Shown: piece after piece, positions 54,704 through 63,930 of the stretch | Layout: the number at the start of each line of letters is the position of its first letter | Numbering within the stretch: the stretch's first letter is position 1 | DNA from: Arthrobacter sp. EpRS71 | Lineage (GTDB): Bacteria; Actinomycetota; Actinomycetes; Actinomycetales; Micrococcaceae | Length of the DNA stretch: 64,000 bases | Reading direction: 5' to 3' | Assembly: GCF_001512285.1 (NCBI RefSeq) | Contig: NZ_LNUV01000001.1 | Coordinates: 374,979 to 438,978, forward strand | Translations under genes and position numbers: made by a program | The notes under the pieces: model-generated | Told to the model about the DNA's origin: nothing | The model's database searches: none | What the model saw: only the letters and a program-made list of their open reading frames with translations

Positions 54704-56071
54704 ATGACTACTATCACCACCGCCATCGCCCAGCGTGTCACTGCCGACAACGCTGAGTGGATGTCCTTGAAGGCTGCAGCCGCCGCCCTCCAGGCACATC
54801 AGGAACAGGACGGTTCCATTGCCGATGCTGACGTCCACGCCGAGGCGGCAACCCTGGTTTCCACGGTGACCGACGCCATCACGGCCCTGGCACCGCACTT
54901 CCCTCACGATGCCCGCTACCTGGAGCTCCTGGTGGAAGACTTCGGCCGCTGGGTTGAGGAAGGCTTCGGAGTACCGGACTTCCTGGACTCCCTTCAGGCG
55001 TTCCAGCCCCAGGAACAGCGCGTTGACGGTCTGCAGCACCTTGTGGTTTTCCCCATGTACACGCAGAACGGCAGCACCAGCAGGTTGGTGGAAGCAGTCC
55101 TGATCGAGGTTATCTGGCCTGAGTTCATTGGCGGCCTGGAGGCAAACGAATACTCCAACAAGCTCTTCGTCCCCATCCGCTTTGTGGACTTCACTCCCGG
55201 CTATGACACCAACTCGGCCGTGCTCTTTCCGGAGACGGTGGCAGTCCGCGAGACGCCCACCTTCACCTGGGGCGCCATCTTCGCCGACCGTGAAGCCGCC
55301 CGTTTCCGCCGCGTCCTCAAGGCAGCTGCCGCAACCACCTCCTTGGAACTTCCCGAGGACGCAGCGCAACTGATCGAAGACCAGGAGCTGACCCAGCGCA
55401 CATTTGTCATGTGGGACCTGATTCACGACCGCACCCACATGCGCGGAGACCTTCCCTTTGATCCGTTCATGATCAAGCAGCGCATGCCGTTCTTCCTCTA
55501 CTCACTGGAGGAGCTGCGCTGTGACCTGACCGCTTTCCGCGAATCGGTGCGCATTGAAAAGGACGAAGAAGCCGATCCCGATGCCCGCAAGCATGCCAAG
55601 CTGGTTCAGTATGCGGTGATTTTCGACCGCATTTTCCGGTTCGCCATCACCGGCAACCGCGTGCGCAACTACGACGGCCTGGGCGGCCAACTGCTGTTCG
55701 CCTGGATGCACCAGCACCACGTTCTGCACTGGACGGACAGCAAGCTCTCCATCGATTGGGACGAAGCTGCCGCGGTTGTGGTGGAACTCGGCGCCAAAAT
55801 CGAAGAATTGTACTGGCGCTCGATCGACCGCCCCAAGGCTGCCCACTGGCTGGCCGCATACGAGCTCATTTCCAGCACGGTAACTCCCCACCCGGCATCC
55901 GTATGGGCCAAAGGCCCCGAGGCGCTACCCTTGGACGGTCCGCCCCGCGGCCTCACGGACCAGGTGCTGGACGACGAATTCCCCCTGTCCATGTTCTACG
56001 AAGCACTGGAGAAGAAAATGCGCCCCGTCATTGAGTCCACCACCGGCATCACGGGCGCGACTGCCGCCTGA
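54704..56071 (+). CDS. DUF6421-family protein
   Basis: A 455-residue soluble protein that I assign to DUF6421, a family common in Arthrobacter and Streptomyces. A conserved central block reads DLIHDRTHMRGDLPFDPFM, then MPFFLYSLEELRCDLTAF, with His, Asp and Arg residues that could bind a metal. I have no functional assignment. The start is the ATG at 54704, where GAAAGG lies upstream; the stop overlaps the next start (ATGA). It is coupled to an SDR and followed by threonine aldolase, which suggests a shared catabolic task. Confidence 0.7.
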   Translation: MTTITTAIAQRVTADNAEWMSLKAAAAALQAHQEQDGSIADADVHAEAATLVSTVTDAITALAPHFPHDARYLELLVEDFGRWVEEGFGVPDFLDSLQAFQPQEQRVDGLQHLVVFPMYTQNGSTSRLVEAVLIEVIWPEFIGGLEANEYSNKLFVPIRFVDFTPGYDTNSAVLFPETVAVRETPTFTWGAIFADREAARFRRVLKAAAATTSLELPEDAAQLIEDQELTQRTFVMWDLIHDRTHMRGDLPFDPFMIKQRMPFFLYSLEELRCDLTAFRESVRIEKDEEADPDARKHAKLVQYAVIFDRIFRFAITGNRVRNYDGLGGQLLFAWMHQHHVLHWTDSKLSIDWDEAAAVVVELGAKIEELYWRSIDRPKAAHWLAAYELISSTVTPHPASVWAKGPEALPLDGPPRGLTDQVLDDEFPLSMFYEALEKKMRPVIESTTGITGATAA

Positions 56072-56808
56072 TGACCACACTGACTATCCTCGTGACCGGC
56101 GGAAGCAGCGCTTCCGGCATCGCCGTGACGCGCGCGTTGGGGGCCGCCGGTCACAGGGTGCTCACAGTGGGCTCGAATGACGCCCGAATCACGGCGGCTG
56201 CGAGCGAAGCCGGCCACGCAGCAACTCCTTTGGTCTGCGATCTCACCGGCCTGGAGTCCGTTCGGGAGCTTGCTGCCACCGTCAGTGACCTCGGCATTGA
56301 GCGCATCGACGGCGTGATCCACCTGGTGGGCGGCTGGCGGGGCGCGAAGGGCATTGAAGACCAAACGGACGAGGATTGGGAGGCCATGGAACGCAGCGCT
56401 GTTACCACGCTCCGTAACGTCTCCCGGGTCTTCTACAGCCACCTTGAAGCATCTCCGCACGGCAGGTTCGCCATGGTCTCATCAACCACGGCAGCTTCAC
56501 CCACGGCCGCGGCCGCCAGTTACGCCGCAGCAAAGGCAGCCGCGGAAGCCTGGACCTTGGCGGTAGCCGACGGCTTCAGCCGCGCGCAATCCGGCAACGC
56601 CGGAAACCCGGATGCCCCCACGGAGCAGCACAGCGCGGCGGTGATTTTCGTGGTGAAAGCTCTCGTCGACTCCGCCATGCGGGAAGCCCATCCCGAAAGG
56701 CGATTCCCCGGCTTCACTGACGTTGACGATGTGGCGACTGCCGTCGTCGGACTCTTTGAACAACCCGCCGCCGACCTCAACGGCCAACGCATCCTGCTGG
56801 CCACCTAG
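56071..56808 (+). CDS. short-chain dehydrogenase/reductase
   Basis: A 245-residue SDR. The cofactor loop is TGGSSASGIAVT (TGxxxxxG type). The catalytic Tyr-x3-Lys is in SYAAAKAAAEA, after SSTTAASPTA. The substrate is unknown. It overlaps the upstream DUF6421 gene by one base. Such coupling suggests that the SDR oxidises or reduces a product connected to it. Confidence 0.88.
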   Translation: MTTLTILVTGGSSASGIAVTRALGAAGHRVLTVGSNDARITAAASEAGHAATPLVCDLTGLESVRELAATVSDLGIERIDGVIHLVGGWRGAKGIEDQTDEDWEAMERSAVTTLRNVSRVFYSHLEASPHGRFAMVSSTTAASPTAAAASYAAAKAAAEAWTLAVADGFSRAQSGNAGNPDAPTEQHSAAVIFVVKALVDSAMREAHPERRFPGFTDVDDVATAVVGLFEQPAADLNGQRILLAT

Positions 56809-56838
56809 AATCCTGCCCGCCCAAATAGACTTGAAAGC

Positions 56839-57981
56839 GTGAATGAACAAGTGACGAGCACAACAGAGGCAATCCACAGCGCCACGGACACCCCGGGCCC
56901 AGTTCAACTGCAGGAACCTGTTCAACTGCGTGATCCTGCTCAACTGCATGATCCTGCGGTTCGCGGATTCGCATCCGACAACTATTCCGGCGTGCACCCG
57001 GAGATCCTCGCAGCCCTGGCAACCGCCAATGGCGGGCACCAGGTCTCCTACGGCGAGGATGTGTACACGGCACGGCTGCAGGAGGTGCTGGAGCAGCAGT
57101 TCGGCCCGGGCATCGAGACGTTCCCGGTCTTCAACGGCACTGGCGCCAACGTCCTTGCCCTGCAATCACTCCTTCCCCGGTGGGGTGCAGTGATTTGCGC
57201 CTCCACGGCACACATCAACATGGATGAGAACGGTGCGCCTGAACGGGTGGGCGGGATCAAGCTCCTGCAAGTCCCCACCGAGGACGGCAAGCTCACCCCC
57301 GAACTGATCGACCGCGAGGCCTGGGGCTGGGGCGACGAACACCGCGCCCAGCCGCTGGTTGTGTCCATCACCCAAACCACTGAACTCGGGACCTGCTATA
57401 CGCCGGATGAAGTGCGGGCCATTGCCGACCATGCGCACTCCAAGGGCATGAAGCTCCACATGGACGGTGCCCGGCTGGCGAACGCCGCCGCGTACCTGGA
57501 CGCCCCCCTCCGGGCCTTCACGCGCGACGCCGGCGTGGACATCCTCTCCTTCGGTGGCACCAAAAACGGGCTTCTTTTCGGCGAAGTAGTGGTGGCGCTG
57601 AACCCGGAGGCGGCTGACGGCCTGAAATTCCTGCGCAAGATGAACATGCAGCTCGCCTCGAAGATGCGCTTCATCTCAGCCCAGTTCATTGCCCTGCTGG
57701 AGGATGGCCTGTGGTTGCGGTCCGCCGCCCACGCCAACGCCATGGCCGCGCGCCTGCGGACGGCCATCGAGGGAATCGACGGCGTGGAACCTACCCAGGC
57801 AACGCAGTCCAACGGGGTCTTCGCCGTCCTTCCCGAAGGCGTCGCGGACAAGCTGCGGGAGTCCTTCGCTTTCTACGACTGGGACGCCGCCCGCCGTGAA
57901 GTCCGGTGGATGTGCTCCTTCGACACCACGGAGGAAGACATCGATGCCTTCGTAGCTGCCATCAGGCGCGAGCTGGCGTAA
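56839..57981 (+). CDS. low-specificity threonine aldolase (beta-eliminating lyase family)
   Basis: A 380-residue PLP enzyme, fold type I, that splits L-threonine or allo-threonine to glycine and acetaldehyde. The PLP Lys is in SFGGTKNGLLFGE. The N-terminal GFASDNYSGVHPEI and MDGARLANAAA with the PLP-binding Asp are typical. The start is GTG at 56839. The first 40 residues are not in relatives and contain three copies of a hexapeptide (VQLQEP, VQLRDP, AQLHDP) from an 18-bp tandem repeat at 56902-56955. That segment may be recent and dispensable. Confidence 0.9.
   Translation: MNEQVTSTTEAIHSATDTPGPVQLQEPVQLRDPAQLHDPAVRGFASDNYSGVHPEILAALATANGGHQVSYGEDVYTARLQEVLEQQFGPGIETFPVFNGTGANVLALQSLLPRWGAVICASTAHINMDENGAPERVGGIKLLQVPTEDGKLTPELIDREAWGWGDEHRAQPLVVSITQTTELGTCYTPDEVRAIADHAHSKGMKLHMDGARLANAAAYLDAPLRAFTRDAGVDILSFGGTKNGLLFGEVVVALNPEAADGLKFLRKMNMQLASKMRFISAQFIALLEDGLWLRSAAHANAMAARLRTAIEGIDGVEPTQATQSNGVFAVLPEGVADKLRESFAFYDWDAARREVRWMCSFDTTEEDIDAFVAAIRRELA
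56902..56955 (+). repeat. three 18-bp tandem repeats within the threonine aldolase gene
   Basis: Units GTTCAACTGCAGGAACCT, GTTCAACTGCGTGATCCT and GCTCAACTGCATGATCCT lie in frame and give hexapeptides in an N-terminal extension. They look like slippage products. No effect on the catalytic domain is expected. Confidence 0.8.
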
Positions 57982-58048
57982 CACACAAGACGTGCACCCC
58001 GGGGCGGCGAGCCTGCACAGATTCGCCGCTCCGGACGCATAATCTGCG

Positions 58049-58708
58049 ATGGTGAACGCCCTCGCACAGGTTCCCTCGGAGTTTCTCTTCGCCTTGGGAT
58101 CACTACGAAAAGCACAGTGCCGCAGCGAACTGCGCCTTGACGAGATCCCCGCTCCCGCCCGCCTGGCCCCCTACGCAGTCGCCTTGGGAGCCGAGGTTTT
58201 CAGCCCCACGGCAGCAACCCGCCAGGTTCCCGTCCATGGACCTGCGGCCAAGGCTTTTGCCGCCAACCAAGCCGGCAGTCAGTCAAGTGAAGAGGACGAC
58301 GAACTGGCCACCGGCCGCTTCATCCTCCTTTACGACCCCGACGGCTCGGCCGTCTGGGAAGGGGAATTCCGCATCGTCACCTACATTCGCGCCCAAATGG
58401 ACGCAGAGATGGGTAACGACTCCATGCTTGGCTCCGTTGCCTGGACCTGGCTTGTGGACGCCCTGGAGAACCACGCGGCCCCCTATCGCGCTGCCGGTGG
58501 CACTGCAACGCGAATCCTTTCCGAAAGCTTCGGCACACTGGCAGAGCGGCCGGACACCATAGACATCGAGCTCCGGGCGTCCTGGACACCGGCCAGCCAG
58601 GACGTACAGGCCCACCTCGAAGCCTGGTCCGACATGGTGTGCACCTTCGCGGGGCTGCCACCTCTGCCACCAGGGGTCACGGGCCTACCCAACAGGAGAC
58701 TCAATTGA
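58049..58708 (+). CDS. DUF3000-family protein
   Basis: A 219-residue soluble actinobacterial protein of DUF3000. It has PSEFLFALGSLRKAQCRSEL, LAPYAVALGAEV, and GRFILLYDPDGSAVWEGEFRIVTYIRA. Its function is unknown. It is next to the ribonuclease D gene, as in Streptomyces, which suggests a conserved link with RNA processing or with the following genes. A Ser/Glu-rich loop near 74-86 is variable. Confidence 0.9.
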   Translation: MVNALAQVPSEFLFALGSLRKAQCRSELRLDEIPAPARLAPYAVALGAEVFSPTAATRQVPVHGPAAKAFAANQAGSQSSEEDDELATGRFILLYDPDGSAVWEGEFRIVTYIRAQMDAEMGNDSMLGSVAWTWLVDALENHAAPYRAAGGTATRILSESFGTLAERPDTIDIELRASWTPASQDVQAHLEAWSDMVCTFAGLPPLPPGVTGLPNRRLN

Positions 58709-58788
58709 GTGTGAGACATGCGCAGGCGGGTACCCACCAGGGACCGGAAACACCCCGCTGCGGCCGGAATCGGTAAGCTTAAGCCACC

Positions 58789-60150
58789 ATGACCCCTGAA
58801 TATCCGGAAAACACCACGGCCGGCGACCCGGTTGCTGATCCCACCACCCACATCAAGGTAGACGGCTTCGATAGTCACGTCCCTGAAATCATCGATCTCG
58901 ACACTCCCCGTGAAGGAGTACCCCAGGTCATCGACACCCCATCCGGGCTGGAGCGGTGCGCAGCCGCCATCGCGGCCGGAACAGGGCCGGCCGGAGTGGA
59001 CGCGGAACGCGCGTCCGGGTTCCGCTACGGCCAGCGGGCGTTCCTGGTTCAGATCCGGCGCGAAGGCGCCGGAACCTGGCTGATCGATCCCGAACCCTTC
59101 GATAACCTGGACATCATCAACGACGCCCTTCGCGGCGTCGAATGGATCCTGCACGCCGCCTCCCAAGACCTCCCTTGCCTCTCCGAGCTCGGCATGTGGC
59201 CGGACAAACTGTTCGATACCGAACTTGCAGCCCGCCTCGCGGGACTGCCCCGGGTTGGCCTTGCAGCAGTCATTGAACAACTCCTCGGCTTTGGCCTGGC
59301 CAAGGAACACTCCGCAGCCGACTGGTCCACGCGCCCACTGCCGGAGCCCTGGCTGCGTTACGCGGCCCTGGACGTCGAAGTCCTCGCAGAGCTCCGTGAG
59401 GAACTTATCGAGCTGCTGGAAGCCGACGGCAAGCTCGCATACGCCGAACAGGAGTTCGCTGGCATACTCGCCGCGGGCCTGTCGGCCCCGAGGGTGGATC
59501 CCTGGCGGAAGACCTCCGGGCTTCACCAGATACGTGACCGCCGCCAGTTGGCAGCCGTTCGTGAATTGTGGCTCGAAAGGGATCAGCTGGCCCGCAAACG
59601 CGACGTCGCGCCCGGCCGCCTCATCCCCGATTCGGCGCTGGTAGCCGCAGCCAAGGCCATGCCGACCACGGTGCCGCAATTGCTGGCCACCAAAGGATTC
59701 CACGGACGCTCCGCCCAGAGGGAAGCCCCACGCTGGCTGCGCTGCATTACCAACGCACGGACTCTCACGGATCTCCCGCCCCTTCACCTGCCCACCAATG
59801 CGCCGCCGCCACCCAGGGTGTGGGTGGACCGGGATCCGGAGGCCGCGGCACGCCTTGCCACCGCCAGGCCGGCCCTGCAGGCAGTAGCGGATGAGCTGAA
59901 GCTGCCGGTGGAGAACCTGCTGACGCCGGATTATTTACGGCGGGTGGCCTGGCGGCCCCCGGCTGATGTTTCCCTGGAGTCTGTCGCTGCGGAACTGAGG
60001 TCCCTGGGCGCCCGGGAGTGGCAAATCTTTTTCGCGGCTCCGATTCTCACCGAAGCGTGCTTGAACCCCGCTCCGCTTCCCGCTAAAGAGTCCAAGGCAA
60101 AGGAAACCAAAGCAGCCAAGGACGTGCAAGCTTCCGGCGATGACGGCTAA
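58789..60150 (+). CDS. rnd: ribonuclease D (3'-5' exonuclease, HRDC domain)
   Basis: A 453-residue DEDDy exonuclease for tRNA and stable RNA maturation. DEDD motifs: VDAERASGF (Exo I), HAASQDLPCL with the Asp (Exo II), FDTELAARLAG, and YAALDVEVLAEL (Exo III, Tyr). A HRDC domain (about 235-320) follows, and a C-terminal Lys/Ala-rich extension of about 110 residues is typical for actinobacteria. Position next to DUF3000 is conserved. A strong terminator lies after it. Confidence 0.94.
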   Translation: MTPEYPENTTAGDPVADPTTHIKVDGFDSHVPEIIDLDTPREGVPQVIDTPSGLERCAAAIAAGTGPAGVDAERASGFRYGQRAFLVQIRREGAGTWLIDPEPFDNLDIINDALRGVEWILHAASQDLPCLSELGMWPDKLFDTELAARLAGLPRVGLAAVIEQLLGFGLAKEHSAADWSTRPLPEPWLRYAALDVEVLAELREELIELLEADGKLAYAEQEFAGILAAGLSAPRVDPWRKTSGLHQIRDRRQLAAVRELWLERDQLARKRDVAPGRLIPDSALVAAAKAMPTTVPQLLATKGFHGRSAQREAPRWLRCITNARTLTDLPPLHLPTNAPPPPRVWVDRDPEAAARLATARPALQAVADELKLPVENLLTPDYLRRVAWRPPADVSLESVAAELRSLGAREWQIFFAAPILTEACLNPAPLPAKESKAKETKAAKDVQASGDDG

Positions 60151-60166
60151 GCACCCCCGCGTTGAG

Positions 60167-60202
60167 GCCTGTCCCTGCGAACTGTGGTTCGCAGGGGCAG
60201 GC
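60167..60202 (+). terminator. terminator after rnd
   Basis: GCCTGTCCCTGCGAAC pairs with GTTCGCAGGGGCAGGC around TGTG with one mismatch, then CTTTCGCG. It insulates rnd from the fadA promoter. Confidence 0.85.
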
Positions 60203-60246
60203 CTTTCGCGTTCTCGGAGTCATGGGCACCTGGCGCGGCGTTGACC

Positions 60247-60275
60247 TTGCCAGCTAAGTTACCCACGAGTAACAT
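60247..60275 (+). promoter_or_regulatory. fadAB promoter with an overlapping inverted repeat
   Basis: TTGCCA and TAACAT stand 17 bases apart, 68 bp before the ATG at 60344. Between and over the -10 lies GTTACCCACGAGTAAC (60258-60273), a dyad with 5-bp arms GTTAC/GTAAC. A repressor of fatty-acid breakdown (FadR-like or TetR-type) would fit there, but the protein is not encoded in the window. Confidence 0.5.
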
Positions 60276-60343
60276 TGCATCAATGCCAGCCGAAACACCC
60301 GCGACGCGGGATTCGGCGCCGTGTCTCAACGAGGAGTTAATAC

Positions 60344-61615
60344 ATGAGTCCATCACGCAGTGCTCAGAGGAACGTCCGCGACGTCGTGTTCGTGGATGGT
60401 GTTCGCACGCCCTTCGGCAAAGCCGGCGAGAAAGGCATCTATGCGGGCACCCGCGCCGATGACCTGGTGGTGAAGTGCATCCGCGAGCTGATGCGGCGGA
60501 ACCCCTCCCTGCCCGCGGAACGGATCGACGAGGTTGCCATCGCCGCCACCACCCAGACCGGGGACCAAGGGCTCACCATCGGCCGCACGGCGGCACTACT
60601 GGCCGGACTCCCCCGCACGGTACCCGGCTTCGCCATCGACCGTATGTGTGCAGGTGCCATGACGGCAGTTACGACGACGGCGAGCGGTATCGGTTTCGGC
60701 GCATATGACGTTGTCATCGCAGGCGGCGTGGAGCACATGGGCAACCACCCCATGGGCGCAGGCGCCGATCCCAATCCACGCTTCATGTCCGAGCGCCTGG
60801 TGGACCCGGCTGCCTTGAACATGGGCAACACGGCGGAAAACCTGCATGATCGCTTCCCGGCCATCACCAAAGACCGCACTGACTCCTACGCGGCGGCCTC
60901 CCAGGCCAAGCTCGCTGAAGCCTACGCCAAGGAGCAAATCCAGCAGGACCTCGTCCCCGTCGCCACCATGAAGCCCGGCCAGGGCTGGGCCCTGCACACC
61001 ACGGACGAGCCTCCGCGTCCCGGCACCACTGTTGCCGACCTGGCCGAACTGCGGACCCCCTTCCGCGCCCATGGCCGAGTGACTGCGGGCAATGCCGCAG
61101 GGTTGAACGACGGAGCCACTGCCGCTGTTCTCGCTTCCGCCGAAGCCGCCGAGGAACTAGGCCTTCCGGTCAAAATGCGCCTGGTCTCCTACGCCTTCGC
61201 CGGTGTTGAACCGGAGGTCATGGGCATCGGTCCGGTACCTGCCACCGAAAAGGCGCTCAAGAACGCAGGGCTGGGCATCGAGGACATCGGACTCTTCGAA
61301 ATCAACGAGGCCTTCGCCGTCCAGGTCCTCAGCTTCCTGGACCACTTCGGCATCGCCGATGACGACCCCCGGGTGAACCGCTACGGCGGGGCGATCGCCG
61401 TCGGACATCCGCTTGCTTCCTCGGGTGTCCGCCTGATGAACCAGCTTGCGCGGCAGTTCGAGGAAGATCACTCGGTTCGCTACGGCATCACCACCATGTG
61501 CATTGGATTGGGCATGGGCGCCACGGTGATCTGGGAAAACCCCCACCACGCCGACTTCCAATCTTTCACCGCTGACCAGGCCACCACGGCCACCACCGAA
61601 GGAGCCGCCGCATGA
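60344..61615 (+). CDS. fadA: acetyl-CoA acyltransferase (3-ketoacyl-CoA thiolase)
   Basis: Last step of beta-oxidation; 423 residues. The acyl-enzyme Cys is in AIDRMCAGAMTAV. VIAGGVEHMGNHP, EINEAFAVQVL, and GGAIAVGHPLASSGVR supply the rest of the active site, and a second Cys is in TTMCIGLGMG. TAGNAAGLNDGATA is a conserved loop. GAGGAG lies about 7 bases before the ATG. The stop overlaps the fadB start by 4 bp, so the two subunits of the fatty-acid oxidation complex are coupled. Confidence 0.95.
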   Translation: MSPSRSAQRNVRDVVFVDGVRTPFGKAGEKGIYAGTRADDLVVKCIRELMRRNPSLPAERIDEVAIAATTQTGDQGLTIGRTAALLAGLPRTVPGFAIDRMCAGAMTAVTTTASGIGFGAYDVVIAGGVEHMGNHPMGAGADPNPRFMSERLVDPAALNMGNTAENLHDRFPAITKDRTDSYAAASQAKLAEAYAKEQIQQDLVPVATMKPGQGWALHTTDEPPRPGTTVADLAELRTPFRAHGRVTAGNAAGLNDGATAAVLASAEAAEELGLPVKMRLVSYAFAGVEPEVMGIGPVPATEKALKNAGLGIEDIGLFEINEAFAVQVLSFLDHFGIADDDPRVNRYGGAIAVGHPLASSGVRLMNQLARQFEEDHSVRYGITTMCIGLGMGATVIWENPHHADFQSFTADQATTATTEGAAA

Positions 61616-63756
61616 GCGCCGCCGAATTCCAAAAACTCGCCGCCCTTTTCCCTGATGAAGTGGTGACCCACTCCTACGTCCAGGACATCCAACTGCCCGG
61701 CGGCGCCGGAACCTTTGCTCTGATCACCCTGGACAACGGCCTTGACCACTCCAAGCCCACAACACTGGGCCCCAACACGCTGGTGGAACTCGGCGGCGTC
61801 TTGGAGAATCTCAAGGAGCGGGCTGCCCGGGGAGACATTGTGGGTGTGGGCGTCACGGGCAAGCCGTACTTCCTGGTGGCAGGTGCAGACCTGTCGGCTG
61901 TCAAGACACTCAAGGAACGCGAGCACGGGCTGTGGATGGCTCAGCTTGGCCATGCCGTCTACAGCACCCTGGCAGACCTGGGCGTTCCGAGCTTCTCCTT
62001 CATCAACGGACTGGCTTTGGGCGGCGGGTTGGAAATCGCCCTGCAGTCCACCTACAGGACCGTCTCCACAGGCGCAGGCGCCTTGGCCCTGCCTGAAGCG
62101 TTCATCGGCCTTGTACCAGGCTGGGGCGGCGTCTACATCCTGCCGCGCCTCATCGGCCCGGAGAATGCCGTCAAGGTCATGATCGAGAATCCCCTTAGCA
62201 ACAACCGGACCCTCACCGGGCCACAAGCGTTCGAGCTCGGCATGGCCGATGCCATGTTCGAACCCGCCGACTTCGTGGAACAATCGCTCGCATGGGCGGC
62301 CCGGGTCATCTCCGGAGAGATCACGCCAGAGCGGAAGAACGCTGTTGACGTCACAGATGAGGCCGTCACCGACCGATGGACAGCGGCCATATCAGCAGCC
62401 CGGGCTTTCGTGGAGTCCAAAACCTCCAACGCCTCCCCCGCGCCGGGCAAGGTCCTCGATGTCATGGAAGCCAACCGCACCATGACCCAGGCCGAGTCGG
62501 CCGAACTCGAGTGCGAGACTCTCGCAGGGCTGATGCAAACCGATGAGTTCCGCTCCACGGTCTACGCGTTCCTGGACCTCGTCCAGAAGCGCTCCAAGCG
62601 CCCGGCGGGTGCGCCCGACCGTAAGCTTGCCCGGCCGGTCACCAAAATCGGCGTGGTGGGTGCAGGCCTCATGGCCAGCCAGCTGGCACTGCTGTTCGCC
62701 CGGCAGCTCAAAGTCCCCGTGGTCATGACGGACATCGATCAGGCACGCGTGGACAAAGGCGTGGCGTATGTGCACGCCGAAGTGGACAAAATGCTGGCGA
62801 AGAAGCGGATCAAACCTGACGCCGCCAACAGGACAAAAGCGCTCATCACAGGATCGGTCTCCAAAGAGGCCTTTGCCGACGCCGACTTCGTCATCGAAGC
62901 AGTCTTCGAAGAGTTGCACATCAAGAAGCAAGTCTTCGCCGAGGTTGAAGCGATCGTTTCCCCCGAGTGCATCCTGGCCACCAACACGTCCTCCCTGTCC
63001 GTCACAGCCATGGCCGAAGACCTCAAGCACCCTGAACGCCTGGTGGGCTTCCACTTCTTCAACCCCGTAGCTGTCATGCCGCTCCTGGAGATCGTGCGGG
63101 CCCCCAAGACCGATGACGCCGTCCTTGCCACCGCCTTCGAGCTGGCCAAGGGACTCAAGAAGACCGCCGTGCTGGTCAAGGATGCTGCGGCCTTCGTGGT
63201 CAACCGCATTCTTCTCCGCCTCATGGGGGAAGTCATCGCAGCGTTCGACGAAGGCACCCCGGCAGAGGTTGCGGACAGCGCCCTGCGTCCCGTGGGCCTT
63301 CCGATGTCGCCGTTCACCTTGAGCGCCATGGTTGGCCTGCCGGTGGCGCAACATGTCCAGGAGTCGCTGCACGCCGCGTTCGGCGAGCGGTTCCCGGTCT
63401 CGCAAAACCTGCAGAAACTCATCGATAACGGCGTCAAGAGCCTCTGGGCTCCTGGACCCGATGGATCACCTGTCATCCCGGCCGAGACGCTGGCCCTCAT
63501 GTCCTTCGGCAACACCCCATCCACTGGCGAGGAAGTCCTTCGTCGCACCCAGGACGCCTTGGCCGAAGAAATCGGGCTGATGCTGGAAGAGGGCGTCGTA
63601 GCAGGACCTGAAGACATTGACCTCTGCGTCATCATGGGAGCCGGATGGCCCATGTTCCTGGGCGGCATCACACCGTACCTGGACAGGGTGGGCGCCTCCG
63701 AGCGGGTCAACGGCAAGCGCTTCCTCGCCCCCGGCGTCGCCTCCGCGCCTGCCTGA
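61612..63756 (+). CDS. fadB: fatty-acid oxidation complex alpha subunit (enoyl-CoA hydratase / 3-hydroxyacyl-CoA dehydrogenase)
   Basis: A 714-residue two-function enzyme. The N-terminal hydratase/isomerase part (about 1-200) has VAGADLSAVKTL (oxyanion hole), NGLALGGGLEIAL and EAFIGLVPGWGG with the catalytic Glu. A linker region leads to the dehydrogenase part: NAD motif GVVGAGLMASQLA near 345, NTSSLSVTAMA, and the catalytic His in GFHFFNPVAVMPLLEIV. Two C-terminal domains complete it. Length fits the FadB/FadJ family. It is the second gene of the fadAB operon. Confidence 0.95.
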   Translation: MSAAEFQKLAALFPDEVVTHSYVQDIQLPGGAGTFALITLDNGLDHSKPTTLGPNTLVELGGVLENLKERAARGDIVGVGVTGKPYFLVAGADLSAVKTLKEREHGLWMAQLGHAVYSTLADLGVPSFSFINGLALGGGLEIALQSTYRTVSTGAGALALPEAFIGLVPGWGGVYILPRLIGPENAVKVMIENPLSNNRTLTGPQAFELGMADAMFEPADFVEQSLAWAARVISGEITPERKNAVDVTDEAVTDRWTAAISAARAFVESKTSNASPAPGKVLDVMEANRTMTQAESAELECETLAGLMQTDEFRSTVYAFLDLVQKRSKRPAGAPDRKLARPVTKIGVVGAGLMASQLALLFARQLKVPVVMTDIDQARVDKGVAYVHAEVDKMLAKKRIKPDAANRTKALITGSVSKEAFADADFVIEAVFEELHIKKQVFAEVEAIVSPECILATNTSSLSVTAMAEDLKHPERLVGFHFFNPVAVMPLLEIVRAPKTDDAVLATAFELAKGLKKTAVLVKDAAAFVVNRILLRLMGEVIAAFDEGTPAEVADSALRPVGLPMSPFTLSAMVGLPVAQHVQESLHAAFGERFPVSQNLQKLIDNGVKSLWAPGPDGSPVIPAETLALMSFGNTPSTGEEVLRRTQDALAEEIGLMLEEGVVAGPEDIDLCVIMGAGWPMFLGGITPYLDRVGASERVNGKRFLAPGVASAPA

Positions 63757-63780
63757 TCCGTCCCTCTCTCACATCCCACG

Positions 63781-63843
63781 CCCTTAAACCGGAACGCTCT
63801 CTCACTTGCCAAAGGAAAGTGAGAGAGCATTCCGATTTAAGGG
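63781..63843. terminator. long inverted repeat after fadB
   Basis: Two 27-base arms, starting CCCTTAAACCGGAACGCTCT and its complement, match at 25 of 27 positions around a short loop. It starts 25 bp after the fadB stop and would form a very stable hairpin. Compare the similar structure at 32518-32578. Confidence 0.7.
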
Positions 63844-63856
63844 CTGTCTTGTGAGT

Positions 63857-63878
63857 GAGGGACGCCTGTTGGTCCCTC
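63857..63878. repeat. short inverted repeat
   Basis: GAGGGAC pairs with GTCCCTC over an 8-base loop, between the long hairpin and the next start codon. It may be an operator or the end of a mobile element; unclear. Confidence 0.35.
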
Positions 63879-63930
63879 TAAGTCAGGCTGGTTGTGAGTC
63901 AGTCGGTGATTGAAGAGAGCAGGAGCTGCC

